Below, piece after piece: positions 1 to 10,490 of a stretch of 64,000 nt of DNA (the first letter of the stretch is position 1; every line of letters starts with the position of its first letter). The notes under the pieces are model-generated. The model saw only the letters and a list, made by a program, of their open reading frames with translations. It was not told where the DNA came from and made no database searches. The stretch is taken from contig NC_081411.1 in assembly GCF_030272615.1 (NCBI RefSeq), positions 156,016,971-156,080,970 on the forward strand. Reading direction: 5' to 3'. Source of the DNA: Cryptomeria japonica (Eukaryota > Streptophyta > Pinopsida > Cupressales > Cupressaceae). The translations under genes and the position numbers were made by a program.

Positions 1-433
1 GGGGCCCATTTGTCCTTTCGGCCAGTTACACTGTAGGAACAGCTATACCCAAGGCTACAACTTTCGCTCTCACCTGATTTCTATAGCGGCTTGAAGGATT
101 TACCGCGTGAGGTTGTTCCCAAGAGTGATGTGTCTCTTGGCAGGCCTCTCTTAAAAAGATAAAAATTTTGACTGTTACTAACACTTTTCTCTTGCACCTA
201 GGACCACGAAAGCCAAGGGAGAGGATAGTGTGTGCTAGAGGTAGGACCACTCGACTGACTTTTTGCACAAGTGTGCCAAGCATAAAAGACACTTGTTCTT
301 TTTAACCCATTATTGTAATGTGATCTAACTATTTGGAGATGTTGCTCCAACAACCATGGTGTTTGTTTTAACTTCAAAGGCAATATGTTTGAGTAAACTA
401 GAATTTGAAATCCTGGTCAACTTAATTTGAAGC
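1..433 (-). mobile_element. Leader fragment of a minus-strand Gypsy element, interrupted by the 434-8196 insertion
   Basis: No convincing protein is encoded here. The stretch shares short blocks with 27200-27370 (a GGAGAT...CTCCAA block, a GCATGGTG/CCATGGTG block, and GAAATCCTGGTCAAC near the right edge), which lies in the leader of the minus-strand Gypsy element further right. The right edge carries GAAGC (429-433), repeated at 8197-8201 after the inserted element, so 1-433 and 8202-8880 were once continuous. Assignment as untranslated leader is an inference from this similarity and from the primer-binding site at 8866-8880. Confidence 0.5.
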
Positions 434-1642
434 TGTAGCGTCCTAAAATTGCGACACTTGCAATTTCGACTGCATTTCGGTCTTCACGATGGCGACGCAA
501 CACGCAACCTGAATGGAGACCTTGAAACTTGCTCACGACACTGAAAACTGCATTTTTCAAGCACCCTGGCTTGAACCTCCTTGCACCCTGCTATCCCGAG
601 AGGTGGGACCAGAGCGCCCGGCGCCCTGGTCCCTGGGTCCTATTCTGGGCCCGGTCTCCTAAGGGGCTCGGGTCTTTTTGTTTGCAATTTGGAAATTAAC
701 TTTCCTGGTCGGCCTAAGGTCGGGAAAATTAGTCTATCAGCCCTAAATGACAAGTATATAAACTACATTTTCCTCTCTCATTTGGGTAGATGGAGAAAAG
801 GTGAAAGCAAGATTCAAACATTCAAGCATTCAAGCATTCAAGCATTCAAGCATTCCTTCTAAGTCTCCATTCAAGGCTAAGTGTTGCATTCAAGACAAGG
901 ATTCAACCATTGAAGAGGAGATCACATACTACATGTTACATACAACATACAACATACAACATACAACATACAACATCTAAACCTTCGCACATAAGGATAC
1001 AAACATCCTTAGAACAAGGTATTAGTACTTGTTTTACAGTCATTTACATTTACAGCTCTTGCTCATTTCTTGGTTAATTCCAAAACCGGGGTTTGACCTA
1101 AAGGCAAACCCCTAATCCCTAACCCCCCAATCATCTTCGCTTTTCTGTGTGTAGGTTGCAGGTACGCGGCTGAAATTGAAGATCTGGAATCCTTGTGCAG
1201 AGACGAACAGATCCCCCTTCGTTTCGCGGATTTTTCGGAGGACCGTGGCGCCGGGCGCCATCGTCTTGACAACTTTTGCTCAAATTTGTAGGGCAGCGCC
1301 GTATCGACATTTTACTGCTAATTCCAGGTCCACAGCTTCATCCTATAATCCAAACTTAGTTTATAAGCAAATCTTTGTCACTTTCTATGCATGCTTAGTT
1401 TAATTCTTCTATCAACATTCTTTACAAAAGAGGGTAGCCTAGCTGTCTTAACCCTTGAAACACATTTAGCATCCAATCTTGCATTGCGTGGGATTGGATC
1501 TAGTGGGTTTCAACCCCTCTTTTGAATGTAAAGTCTCTCTCCTAAGTGAAAACCATCGAATCCTAGCGAACCTCCCTTCTCTCTCCTCGGAGTTGGAAGA
1601 GGGGAGAACAACTAGGGTTCGATCGCGATTTTCCACTTTACA
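434..1642 (+). repeat. 5' LTR of the gag-protease element
   Basis: This 1209-bp repeat matches 6965-8196 over its whole length with scattered substitutions. A TATA box (TATATAAA, 755-762) should mark the promoter, placing the RNA start near 790. Inside are an octamer array (AAGCATTC, about five copies, near 825-857), an ACATACA-type array (near 940-977, longer here than in the right LTR), and a GC-rich inverted repeat at 605-633. The LTR ends in CA at 1641-1642. Confidence 0.95.
755..762 (+). promoter_or_regulatory. TATA box of the 5' LTR promoter
   Basis: TATATAAA lies in the first third of the LTR and is conserved in the right LTR (7316-7323). It is the only good TATA match in this part of the repeat and is the likely origin of the element's genomic RNA. 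Confidence 0.7.
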
Positions 1643-1645
1643 TTT

Positions 1646-1664
1646 TGGTGAACCCGACGTGAAC
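1646..1664 (+). other. Primer-binding site of the gag-protease element
   Basis: TGGTGAACCCGACGTGAAC begins three bases after the LTR end. The first 15 bases are identical to the primer site on the minus strand at 8866-8880. The complement ends in CCA, as a tRNA 3' end should. I do not name the tRNA. Confidence 0.8.
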
Positions 1665-2903
1665 ATCCTTTCTGATTTTTCATGCTTAGATCTGAAAAAA
1701 TTGATTACATTTCCATGTTTGATCTTTTGCAAAATTTTAGAGGTGATTGCATAAAAACCCTAAAATTTCTTTTTAGTAATTAAACTTGTGAAATTTTTAA
1801 TTGTTAATGCTTGTTTCAGATCTGTCCTTCTATTACAAATTATCAATTCATATCTATGCTTTAATTTTGAAAATTTAGTGGTTAAGTGTCAAAACCCTAA
1901 GTTTTGAAACCTTCTTGATTCAACCTTTGACTGACAATTTCACTGATCAAAACATCTCCAAATCAGTTGTAAGTTTGGATTCCGCAATAAAATCACAACA
2001 TCTTTCATCCCTGAAAATTTAGAAAAAAGTTGCGAGGACCGTGGCACCGAGCGCCATCGTCCCCGACATTTTTTCTGAAATTTCGGGAGCGAGATCTTAC
2101 TGTGTTTTTCTGCTAAAATTCAGAATTTTGGCTGATTTTATCAATTATAACACCTTCAAAATTACAGTCAAAGTTGGTCTTGTGATTGCTTGGATTAAGG
2201 CTTTTAAACATTTAAAAATCATTGAAATTGAAATTTTGTGTCAAAATTGTGTTCTTACTGTCCTAAATCTAAAAAGTGTGTTATCATTCATTCGAAATTT
2301 CAGTGCTTTATTCAAATTCTTGCATTTTGTGACTTTTGAAATTAAGTGCTTAATTACAACAACTTTAATTTCCACTTTCAAAATTGAATTTTGTGTGAAA
2401 TTGAGTCAATTTTCAAATTTCAAAATTTGCATTGCTCTTGACATTCCCTCTAAAAATCATAAAATTCAAAATTTTAGTTTCCCTCTCTTTTTCAAAATTC
2501 AAATTTTGCATTTTTTGACAATCTTGGTAGGGTTCAATTTTGAGATTGCAACTTTAATTTGGCCTATCTACAGATCGTAAAATCACTCAATTTTTTCAGA
2601 TTAGCTCTAAAATCATCATAACTTTCATCCCTGCAAATTTTGAAAAAAGTTGCAAGGACCGTGTTGTACTCCGAGCGCCACGGTCCCGGACATTTTTTCC
2701 GAAATTTCGGGAGATTGTTGTGATTGCATTTAACAGCTTAAATCCAGAAGATTGGCTGATTTTACTGAAAATTGCTACCTCTAAAAACAAAATTTTCTCT
2801 CCTTCTCTAGTGCATGAGTTTTACAACAATAAGTCCTACTTACACTATTCCCGTTAGATGAAGCCGTAGAATTAAGTCTTTCCGAGGTTTAACTACTGAG
2901 GAG
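1665..2903 (+). other. Untranslated leader of the gag-protease element
   Basis: About 1.2 kb of T-rich sequence lies between the primer site and the original gag start. It contains two diverged copies of a block of roughly 100 bp (near 1990-2095 and 2615-2715), each with a GGACC...GGTCC-type GC-rich inverted motif resembling one in the LTR. The 179-codon frame at 2041-2580 is low-complexity Phe/Ile/Lys-rich sequence and is not taken as a gene. Confidence 0.6.
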
Positions 2904-5900
2904 ATGGAACCTAATTTGAATAGCCTTTTTAACGAGGACATGGGTAATTCCTCTAATCCTCCTAATGATGAAGAAGCTCTCCATGAGGTTTCCATAGAAC
3001 AACTTTCGAAATTGGATAACCAATTTGATGATTTTTGACAATGGATGTCTTAAGAATACCCTGATAGTCAAGCTCTTCCTTTAATTGAGGGTCTAAAACG
3101 TATGCTTCAAAGTGATAAGAATGGAATTGATATTTTGCGTGGTATTTCACACATTGTGAATTCGAACGTGATGCCTATGAAGAGTTGTGCCGAAAATTTA
3201 GGTTATACACAACCTCCTACTCAAGTCAATCATTCTATCCCTTTGATGACTCCTATTTCTAGTATACCTACCTTTACATCAAACATAATGGCTACTTCTA
3301 CACAAGACATTCCTCCTATGATCACCAGTCATGGGGGCAATCCTTCCTCTTCAATTAATCTGACTTCTTCATTCATTCCTTCAATGAGTGTTCCTATTAC
3401 ATCTCCGCAAATGAACATGACGCAAGGGGGCAATTCATTTAATCATTCCATTCCTCCTTGTAGTGTTCCTCCTGTCCAATCATCTCCTATGACTAATTAT
3501 CATAGGGTCCCACCACCTTACTCTTTACCTTCTTTCAATAACATAACACCTCCATCTCAATCTAACACATCCAATATGAATTCTTCGACTGAAGCGACCA
3601 TTAACAATCTAGAACAAACTGTCTCTTCTTTACGGCAACAAATTGCCTCTATGAATCAATCTAAGTTTAGTGTGCCCACATTTGATGTTGCGAGCCCACT
3701 TTCTCTTGACATTGTTCGAGCTATCCCTCCTAAACATGTTGAAATCCCGCATTTGGAACTTTATAATGGTAAAGGAGATCCTCTAACACATGTTAAGACT
3801 TTTCAAACAATTTGTACTGATTTTGCTTATGACCAAAGGTTGCTTGCAAAACTGTTTACTAGAACATTAAGAGACAAAGCCCTACAATGGTATTGCTCAT
3901 TGCCTTCCTATTCTATTACTTCTTTCGAACAACTTGCAAATGCTTTCATTCAACAATTTCAAAACAATATAAGTCCTAAGGTTACTTTGATTGATTTAAT
4001 GCATTGTAAACAAGGTGTTAAAGAAAAAGTGACTGATTTCATTGGTAGATATAAGCATTTGTATGCTCAAATTTCTTTTCCAGTGCCTGACAATGATATT
4101 CAAAGAATCTTTATTTCTAATTTACAAAAAGATATTCGAGACAAACTTCTGTTTTCTGAGTTTACTTCTTTCCAACAGTTGTGTGCAACTCTTCACAATT
4201 ATCAACTGACCGTGAGTCAAATGGAACAATCACATCCTATGGCTCCGAGTGATAAGGGTGATAGCAGTCAACAACCATTTGGGAAGTTTAAACCGAACAG
4301 AGATTCCATCAAATTCAATGAAAACATCATCAACAACAATGTGAATGCAGCATCAGGTGTGCCTCCTATTTCTAAGTTTTTCAAGAAAGAAAGAAAGTAT
4401 ACTCCTTTGAATGAATCATTGCATAGTATTATGAATAAGTTATTAGAACAAAATGTGCTTACTCTTCCTCCTATAAGGCAAATTGATCCTGCAAAGATTA
4501 CCTCACCTTATTTTGATAACAAAGCCTTTTGTCAATTTCATCGTCAGCCTGGGCATGATACTGAAAAATGTTTTTCTTTAAAGGGTAAAATTCAAGATTT
4601 GATTGATAACAATACTATCTCTGTTTCTAGAGTGAATGATAAAGGCAACACATCTGTAGCTCCTCCTAACCAAAATCTTCAGATTTTCACTGATCCATTG
4701 CCTTCTCATACCTCTAATGCAATTGAGGCTAATGATTCCTCTCTCTCATCTGATGGTCTTGTGTCTATGACTCCGAATGTGATTAACTTTGTAGAGCAGC
4801 AAGAAAACCCTAAAGAACCTTCCATCACATTTGATTCCAATGAAACCATTAGGGCACCTGATGGTCCTTTATACATAGTTGCAAAAGTCAAGAATACACC
4901 TTGCCGTGGAGTGCTTATTGATCCTTCGTGCATGATTAATGTTATTACTGAAGAATTCCTTTTTACTTTGCAATTGAATCAAGTGATCTATGACAAAATG
5001 GATGTGATTGTGAAACTATTTGATGCATTTTCTTCTCCTGCAATTGGTTCTATTACATTGCCTATTGAGGTCCATAACAAATCTCTTGATGTGAACTTTG
5101 CTATTATTCCATCTTCCGAACAATTTCGTGTGAAGCTTGGCTATCCTTGGCTATCTTCCATGAAAGCTATTGCTTCTCCTATTCACAAGTGTTTGAAATT
5201 TCCCCATAATGGTGAAGTTGTTACTATTAATCATAGTCTCTTTAAACCTGCTGAAAGAACTTCTAGCGTTCCTATTGATTACTTTTGGCCTAAACAATTC
5301 CAATCTCTTCCTCCTCGAAGTGATCATCTTTTCAAATCTTATCAAAAGTGGAAAACAGATATGATCCCATCTCTAAGTGAACCTAGAACACCTAAACTTG
5401 ACATTCCTATCATTCTTGAGAAGGAAGTTCTTCCTTTGAAAGATAAAACTAATGTCTTTCCTCAAGAAGATTCCCAACCCATCCCTATGGATGTAACTAT
5501 GTCTATGCCTAATAAACTTCCTAAGAGTAGACCTATACCTCCTCGTCATGATGGACTTGGTCTTCTCCCTAAACCAAATATTCCTCCTTTATATGGAGCA
5601 GTTCCTCCTCCTTCTTTTTATAGAGAGAAGAGACCTTCTTCTTCTCCTATTATCCAGCCTAAGATACCACAACCTAAACACCCAAGTGCTAAGGATGAGA
5701 ACATTCCTCCTCCTCAATCTTCTTCACTTCCTACTAAGACTAGACGAAATCATTCTGCACGTGAATGCCGACGAAAGCGTCGTCTTAGAGCTCAAACTTT
5801 GCAATCTCCAAAAACACCTTCAACAAGCATTATTCCATTTTCTCCTCAGCCGGACATTGAGCCTAAATCTCCTAAACATAAGATGCATGATGGTCTTGAT

Positions 5901-6224
5901 CCTGTGCGAGTTAAAGATCCTATTTTTATAAATCTTGATGATGATATAGATGAAAATGTTATTCATGATGAAAATGTTACTTCTCTTGCTTCTGATAGTG
6001 AATATGAACTTGTTGATATTGATAACCATTTATCTAATGAATTTTCTAAAGCACTTATCCTAGCTCCTAGACAAGAACAATGTGGCTCGGGAGATGAACA
6101 TAGCCCTTGTTTGGATCTTGTGATAGCTCCATCTGCTGTGTTGGATGTTCCTCCTCTAGCGTGTTCCCTGCCTTCCCGAAACATTGATCAGCAAGATCGG
6201 GGGGTAGATGATGTGCTAGACTAG
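2904..6224 (+). CDS. Gag-protease polyprotein of a Tat-like non-autonomous element
   Basis: From ATG 3102 a 1040-codon frame is open to the stop at 6222-6224. The same frame extends upstream to ATG 2904, broken by TGA (3037) and TAA (3052), so the ancestral start was probably 2904. Residues below count from 3102. About 1-180 are Ser/Pro/Asn/Met-rich. About 205-385 are a retrotransposon capsid domain (GDPLTHV, then LRDKALQWY). About 480-500 hold a knuckle-like C-x2-H-x4-H-x4-C (CQFHRQPGHDTEKC), as in Tat gag proteins. About 600-740 are retropepsin-like, with LIDPSCMINVIT where relatives have LIDGGAGLN, then LGYPWL. The catalytic Asp is kept but the usual Gly/Thr after it is not, so protease activity is doubtful. 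The rest is Pro-rich with basic (RECRRKRRLR) and acidic patches and no pol domain. It should package element RNA into particles; enzymes must come in trans. Confidence 0.85.
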
Positions 6225-6964
6225 TTACATTAGCATAGCAGATTCTCTCCTCCTCTCTTTTGTTACTTCTTCTATATGTTATTCTCATTCTTCTATTTGT
6301 CATCCTTAGTGTTGTCTACTTGAGGACGATGCAAAGCATTGAGATCTCTCGATCTCTCTCATGTTGACTCAAAAGACACATGTGTTCCCTTCCTCTAGGT
6401 GACCTTCCTTGATTGGGGAATGAAGAACAATTATGCATACATACATATGATATACATGAATTATCATACAGCATACTGACCCCGAGGAAAGCGAAGTCAC
6501 CTCGTGCTTTGTGTTTTGTGTCTATTATCCTTGGGTTTATCTCACACTTGGGGGCTAAATCCTTGCGATAACATGCTCCTTTTCCTTTCTCATTTCTTAT
6601 GTGTATCACTACGTTAAAACAATCACCCCCAGTGAGGCGTGTGCAATCGCTTTAACGTAGGGGGGCATACATCCCGTTCATATCTTTCAAGATACTTGAA
6701 AATTTCTTGGTAAATTTAACCTTGCCTTGAAAATTTTTGATATCTTTCTTGCATGACTCATAGTGAGGGAACCTTACTACTGACAGTCATGGTTCTTCCT
6801 CGTTATCTTCCCTTTTACTTTGTCAATCGAAGTCGTAAGATCCTTAGTTCACTGGGGGCTTGGTGTATCTTGCCTCCTTGACGTGGTGAAAGTCTTTCAA
6901 TGTTGTTTCCTTGTACTTTACCGGAAGTATGAGCATACATACTCCCACTAAAGTGGGGGCTAAA
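6225..6964 (+). other. 3' untranslated region and polypurine tract of the gag-protease element
   Basis: No gene is seen. The final purine tract (AAAGTGGGGGCTAAA, 6950-6964) abuts the right LTR. A near-copy, TTGGGGGCTAAAT, occurs around 6545-6558, and a weaker CTGGGGGCTT near 6850. A 10-base perfect inverted repeat, CTACGTTAAA (6609-6618) and TTTAACGTAG (6651-6660), could form a hairpin with a 32-base loop. Confidence 0.65.
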
Positions 6965-8196
6965 TGTAGCGTCCTAAAATTGCGACACTTGCAATTTCGA
7001 CTGCATTTCGGTCTTCACGATGGCGACGCAACACGCAACCTGAATGGAGACCCTGAAACTTGCTCACGACACTGAAAACTGCATTTTTCAAGCACCCTGG
7101 CCTGAACCTCCTTGCACCCTGCTGTCCCGGGAGGTGGGACCAGAGCACCCAGCGCCCTGGTCCCCAGGACCATGGCGCCCAGCGCGCTGGTCCCTGGGTC
7201 CTATTTTGGGCCCGGTCTCCTAAGGGGCTCGGGTCTTTTTGTTTGCAATTTGGAAATTAACTTTCCTGGTTGGCCTAAGGTCGGGAAAATCAGTCTATCA
7301 GCCCTAAATGACAAGTATATAAACTACATTTTCCTCTCTCATTTGGGTAGATGGAAAAAAGGTGAAAGCAAGATTCAAACATTCAAGCATTCAAGCATTC
7401 AAGCATTCAAGCATTCCTTCTAAGTCTCCATTCAAGGCTAAGTGTTGCATTCAAGACAAGGATTCAACCATTGAAGAGGAGATCACATACTACATGTTAC
7501 ATACAACATACAACATACAACATACAACATCTAAACCTTCGCACATAAGGATACAAACATCCTTAAAACAAGGTATTAGTACTTGTTTTACAGTCATTTA
7601 CATTTACAGCTCTTGCTCATTTCTTGGTTAATTCCAAAACCGGGGTTTGACCTAAAGGCAAACCCCTAATCCCTAACCCCCCAATCATCTTCGCTTTTCT
7701 GTGTGTAGGTTGCAGGTACGCGGCTGAAATTGAAGATCTGGAATCCTTGTGCAGAGACGAACAGATCCCCCTTCGTTTCGCGGATTTTTCGGAGGACTGT
7801 GGCGCCGGGCACCATCGTCCTGACAACTTTTGCTCAAATTTGCAGGACAGTGCCGTATCGACATTTTACTGCTAATTCCAGGTCCGCAGCTTCATCCTAT
7901 AATCCGAACTCAGTTTATAAGCAAATCTTTGTCACTTTCTATGCATGCTTAGTTTAATTCTTCTATCAACATTCTTTACAAAAGAGGGTAGCCTAGCTGT
8001 CTTAACCCTTGAAACACATTTAGCATCCAATCTTGCATTGCGTGGGATTGGATCTAGTGGGTTTCAACCCCTCTTTTGAATGTAAAGTCTCTCTCCTAAG
8101 TGAAAACCATCGAATCCTAGCGAACCTCCCTTCTCTCTCCTCGGAGTTGGAAGAGGGGAGAACAACTAGGGTTCGATCGCGATTTTCCGCTTTACA
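6965..8196 (+). repeat. 3' LTR of the gag-protease element
   Basis: This 1232-bp partner of 434-1642 differs by sparse substitutions. It has one extra GC-rich inverted unit near 7165-7194 (about 30 bp) and one fewer copy of the ACATACA-type repeat, which together explain the 23-bp length difference. TATA box at 7316-7323. It ends TTTACA at 8196, followed by the target copy GAAGC. Confidence 0.95.
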
Positions 8197-8201
8197 GAAG
8201 C

Positions 8202-8882
8202 ACGTATGAAGGAAAAATCGCTTTGCAAAAGAAATTTTGAAACAAGTTGATTGTTCTTTTTTTACTTGCCCAAAAATTGAAGTGTGGATTGTGATTTTTT
8301 TAAGTTTGATGCAAGAAAGAAAATTTGTCTGTGTTGATTTTAAGCACCAAAAGGACAAATGATCCTAACTAGAAAGCAATATAATTTTGTGGTTGTCAGG
8401 TTTTTAAGCACCAAAAGACAAGTTTGTGATTTTTATGGTGAGTTGTTAACCTGCACAAACAAAAACATGTTAGTAAAATCGATGTTCAAGGGGGGCTTCC
8501 ACAAGCCTAAGAATTTTCATTTTGGTGTTTACAAAGTGATTTTTACAACATTCTGTTGCAATAGCGCTAGTCTGCGTTTAAACAGAAGCGCTAGTTTACA
8601 CAGAAGCGCTAAAAGAAGGGTAAAACCAGAGCGTCAAAAGCGCTAAAATATCCTCAATATTGCTAGAATAAGAACCAAAGTGCTAAAATAGAGTCAAAAG
8701 CGCTGAAACTTTTACAATAGCACTATTGTAAAAACAATAGCGCTAAAATAAAAAGTGTCGGTAGTGCTAAAACGGGTTCAATAGCGTCGAAGCGCAACCT
8801 GTGTGACAAATTCAACAATCAGACATGTTAGTTAAAAAAAATGATATGTTTTTGGTGTTCGATTCGCGTCGGGTTCACCAAA
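8202..8882 (-). mobile_element. Leader of the left minus-strand Gypsy element, with GCGCTA-type repeats
   Basis: Read on the minus strand this follows an LTR and primer site. It has no coding frame of note. From 8560 to 8790 a short motif (GCGCTA and one-base variants) recurs about nine times at irregular spacing, and 8202-8480 contains repeated CACCAAAAG-like words that also occur at 27480-27610. It continues leftward at 433 once the inserted element is removed. Confidence 0.55.
8866..8880 (-). other. Primer-binding site next to the minus-strand LTR
   Basis: The minus strand reads TGGTGAACCCGACG directly after the LTR end CATCA and two bases. On the plus strand 8856-8880 has the geometry of a tRNA 3' end: a seven-base TTCGATT loop, five bases, seven bases, a discriminator A and CCA. 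This fixes the orientation of the left element and shows the same primer tRNA as the 434-8196 element. Confidence 0.75.
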
Positions 8883-10490
8883 TGATGCCCTCCTAAATGG
8901 CACAAGGTTAGTCAATGATAAAATAACACAAAACATACAAAACCATTAGTGTTAGTTAATCAAAAACTAATCTACAAAAGGCATACCAAGAGAGACACTA
9001 AAAACATGCTAATGTATCTAACTAAAGAAGTAAAGATAATGAGACATCTCCAACTGCCTCTTAGCATGGCCTTAGCTCCTTCTCCCTTGTTCCTCTCCTC
9101 TCCAAGTTCCAAAATAGTGTAGCTCTCAGCAACTTTTTGCACTATGGATGCTTATGGAGGATTGAGATTGTAGTATAGCTCTAAATGTGAAATGAAAAGC
9201 TAATACTAATCTATTGATGCTAAAATGATATATTTTAACCAAAATAACAAGATATGAGTTAATTATGCTAAAATGCTCTCTAAAAATGTCTATAGCCTAA
9301 ATGCATACAAGTTTTCAGGATCTGGATTATGAAGGAATGGGCTCTATTTATAGGAAAAATGGAGCAATGGATGGCCAGGATTGAAAGTTTTAATCAAGGG
9401 TCAAGCTTGAAAGTTGGGGATCCATGTACACAATTTGCACCAATAAAATGGTGACAAGTGTCAACATAGGGTTGGGTTGAGAGAAGGGGTTGGAGGCATT
9501 GAATGCCTGAGAAGACTTCATGGTTATCTAGAAGGTAAGGGTCAAGTCTAAATTAAGATTACCCATTGGATTAAGAGTTAATCCAAGGATAAACCTTTGT
9601 GCAAATGATTAAGAGATAATCATGGTCAAAGCATTAAAGGCCTGATGAGACCCTTGGGTTGGGTAGAGGTTGAGTCAAAACAAATGTTTTAACCATGTAG
9701 GAAGGTTTGGGTTAACCATTAATGGTTTTTGAAGACTTTGTGGATTAAGTGGTTGAAGGTTGGAAGCTTTCAAAGGTTATCCAAGACTTTGAGACATTTA
9801 GTGGTTGAAGGTTGAAAGCCTTTAATGGTTATCAAAGACTTTTAGGCTTTGAGAAGTGACTCCATTTTGCTTAGGAATGTGACAATAATTAGGGGATGGA
9901 TTAGGCTAATTAGGAAGGGGTTAGAAGAATCTAGAAGGGGATTAGATTTTGCAAGTGGATTTGGTGGGTGAGGGAAAATAGGATTTTATTAAAATAAAAA
10001 TTCATTTATTTCAATAAATGTGTGCAAGTTGCATTTCTAGGAAAATGCAAGTGGGGGGGGTTTTAAAATGATTTAAATAAATGTTAATTTATTTAAAAGA
10101 GTAAAAGGGGGATTTTAATTAAATAAATTGATTTTATTTATTTAATTGATTGGAATTGGATTTAGTGAATGAATTAAAATAAATTGAATAATTTATTTAA
10201 TTAATAGGAGAATGTTTGGAGATGAATTAATTAAATATTAATTTAATTAACTGATGGCTAGTGTATTTTTAACCAAATAAATAGCAAATATTCATTTAAT
10301 TAAAATGGACAAATTTGTGTGACTACACAACTAAATACAAAATTAATATGATATGCAACTGAGTGCAAATTCAAAATGAAATGCAACTAAATGCAAGCTT
10401 AAGATGATATGCAGCCAAATGGTCACCTTCATTTTGTCGTTGTCATTCCTCTTTTGTCACTCGTTTTTGCTCTATTTTGGTTTGTCATCA
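8883..10490 (-). repeat. LTR of a minus-strand Tat-type Gypsy element
   Basis: The left edge (TGATGCCC, 8883) abuts the primer site. The right edge is placed at CATCA, 10490, giving the inverted ends TGATG...CATCA and, on the minus strand, a preceding ...ATCTAAA like the ...GCTAAA before the 434-8196 element's 3' LTR. The minus strand carries a TATA box inside (see next entry). No second copy is found in the window, so the right edge is inferred from ends alone. The repeat is AT-rich and without genes. Confidence 0.6.
9345..9352 (-). promoter_or_regulatory. TATA box of the minus-strand LTR
   Basis: The minus strand reads CTATAAATAGAGCCC here, a canonical plant TATA context. It predicts transcription running left toward the primer site at 8880. 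Confidence 0.55.

Larger units (their letters stand above)
434..8196 (+). mobile_element. Complete non-autonomous LTR retrotransposon encoding gag-protease only
   Basis: The element is bounded by two nearly identical long terminal repeats (434-1642 and 6965-8196), each starting TGTAGCG and ending TTTACA, and flanked by a 5-bp target duplication GAAGC (429-433 and 8197-8201). A primer-binding site follows the left LTR and a purine tract (AAAGTGGGGGCTAAA) precedes the right LTR. The 5.3-kb interior has one long reading frame, gag plus a retropepsin-like region, and no reverse transcriptase, RNase H or integrase. It therefore must have been moved by enzymes from another element, most plausibly a related Tat-type Gypsy such as the one at 11-25 kb, whose primer site it shares. 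The near-identity of the LTRs points to a recent insertion. Confidence 0.93.

Noticed and set aside
581-862. Frames inside both LTRs (581-862, 1176-1403, 7112-7423, 7730-7957 and others)
   Set aside because: They recur only because the LTR is repeated, span promoter and R/U5 sequence, and show no domain.
2041-2580. A 179-codon plus-strand frame in the leader of the first element
   Set aside because: Phe/Ile/Lys/Leu-rich low-complexity translation from T-rich DNA, starting inside the hairpin motif; no domain, and it lies in an untranslated leader.
5548-5931. A 127-codon frame inside the gag-protease gene
   Set aside because: Out of frame with a clearly coding 1,040-codon protein; leucine-rich shadow of a Pro/Ser-rich region.
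8560-8790. CRISPR-like array because of repeated short words
   Set aside because: The repeats are six to eight bases, irregularly spaced and degenerate, in a eukaryotic retroelement leader.
8856-8880. A tRNA gene
   Set aside because: Only the 3' T-arm and acceptor end are present; no anticodon arm. It is a primer-binding site read on the opposite strand.
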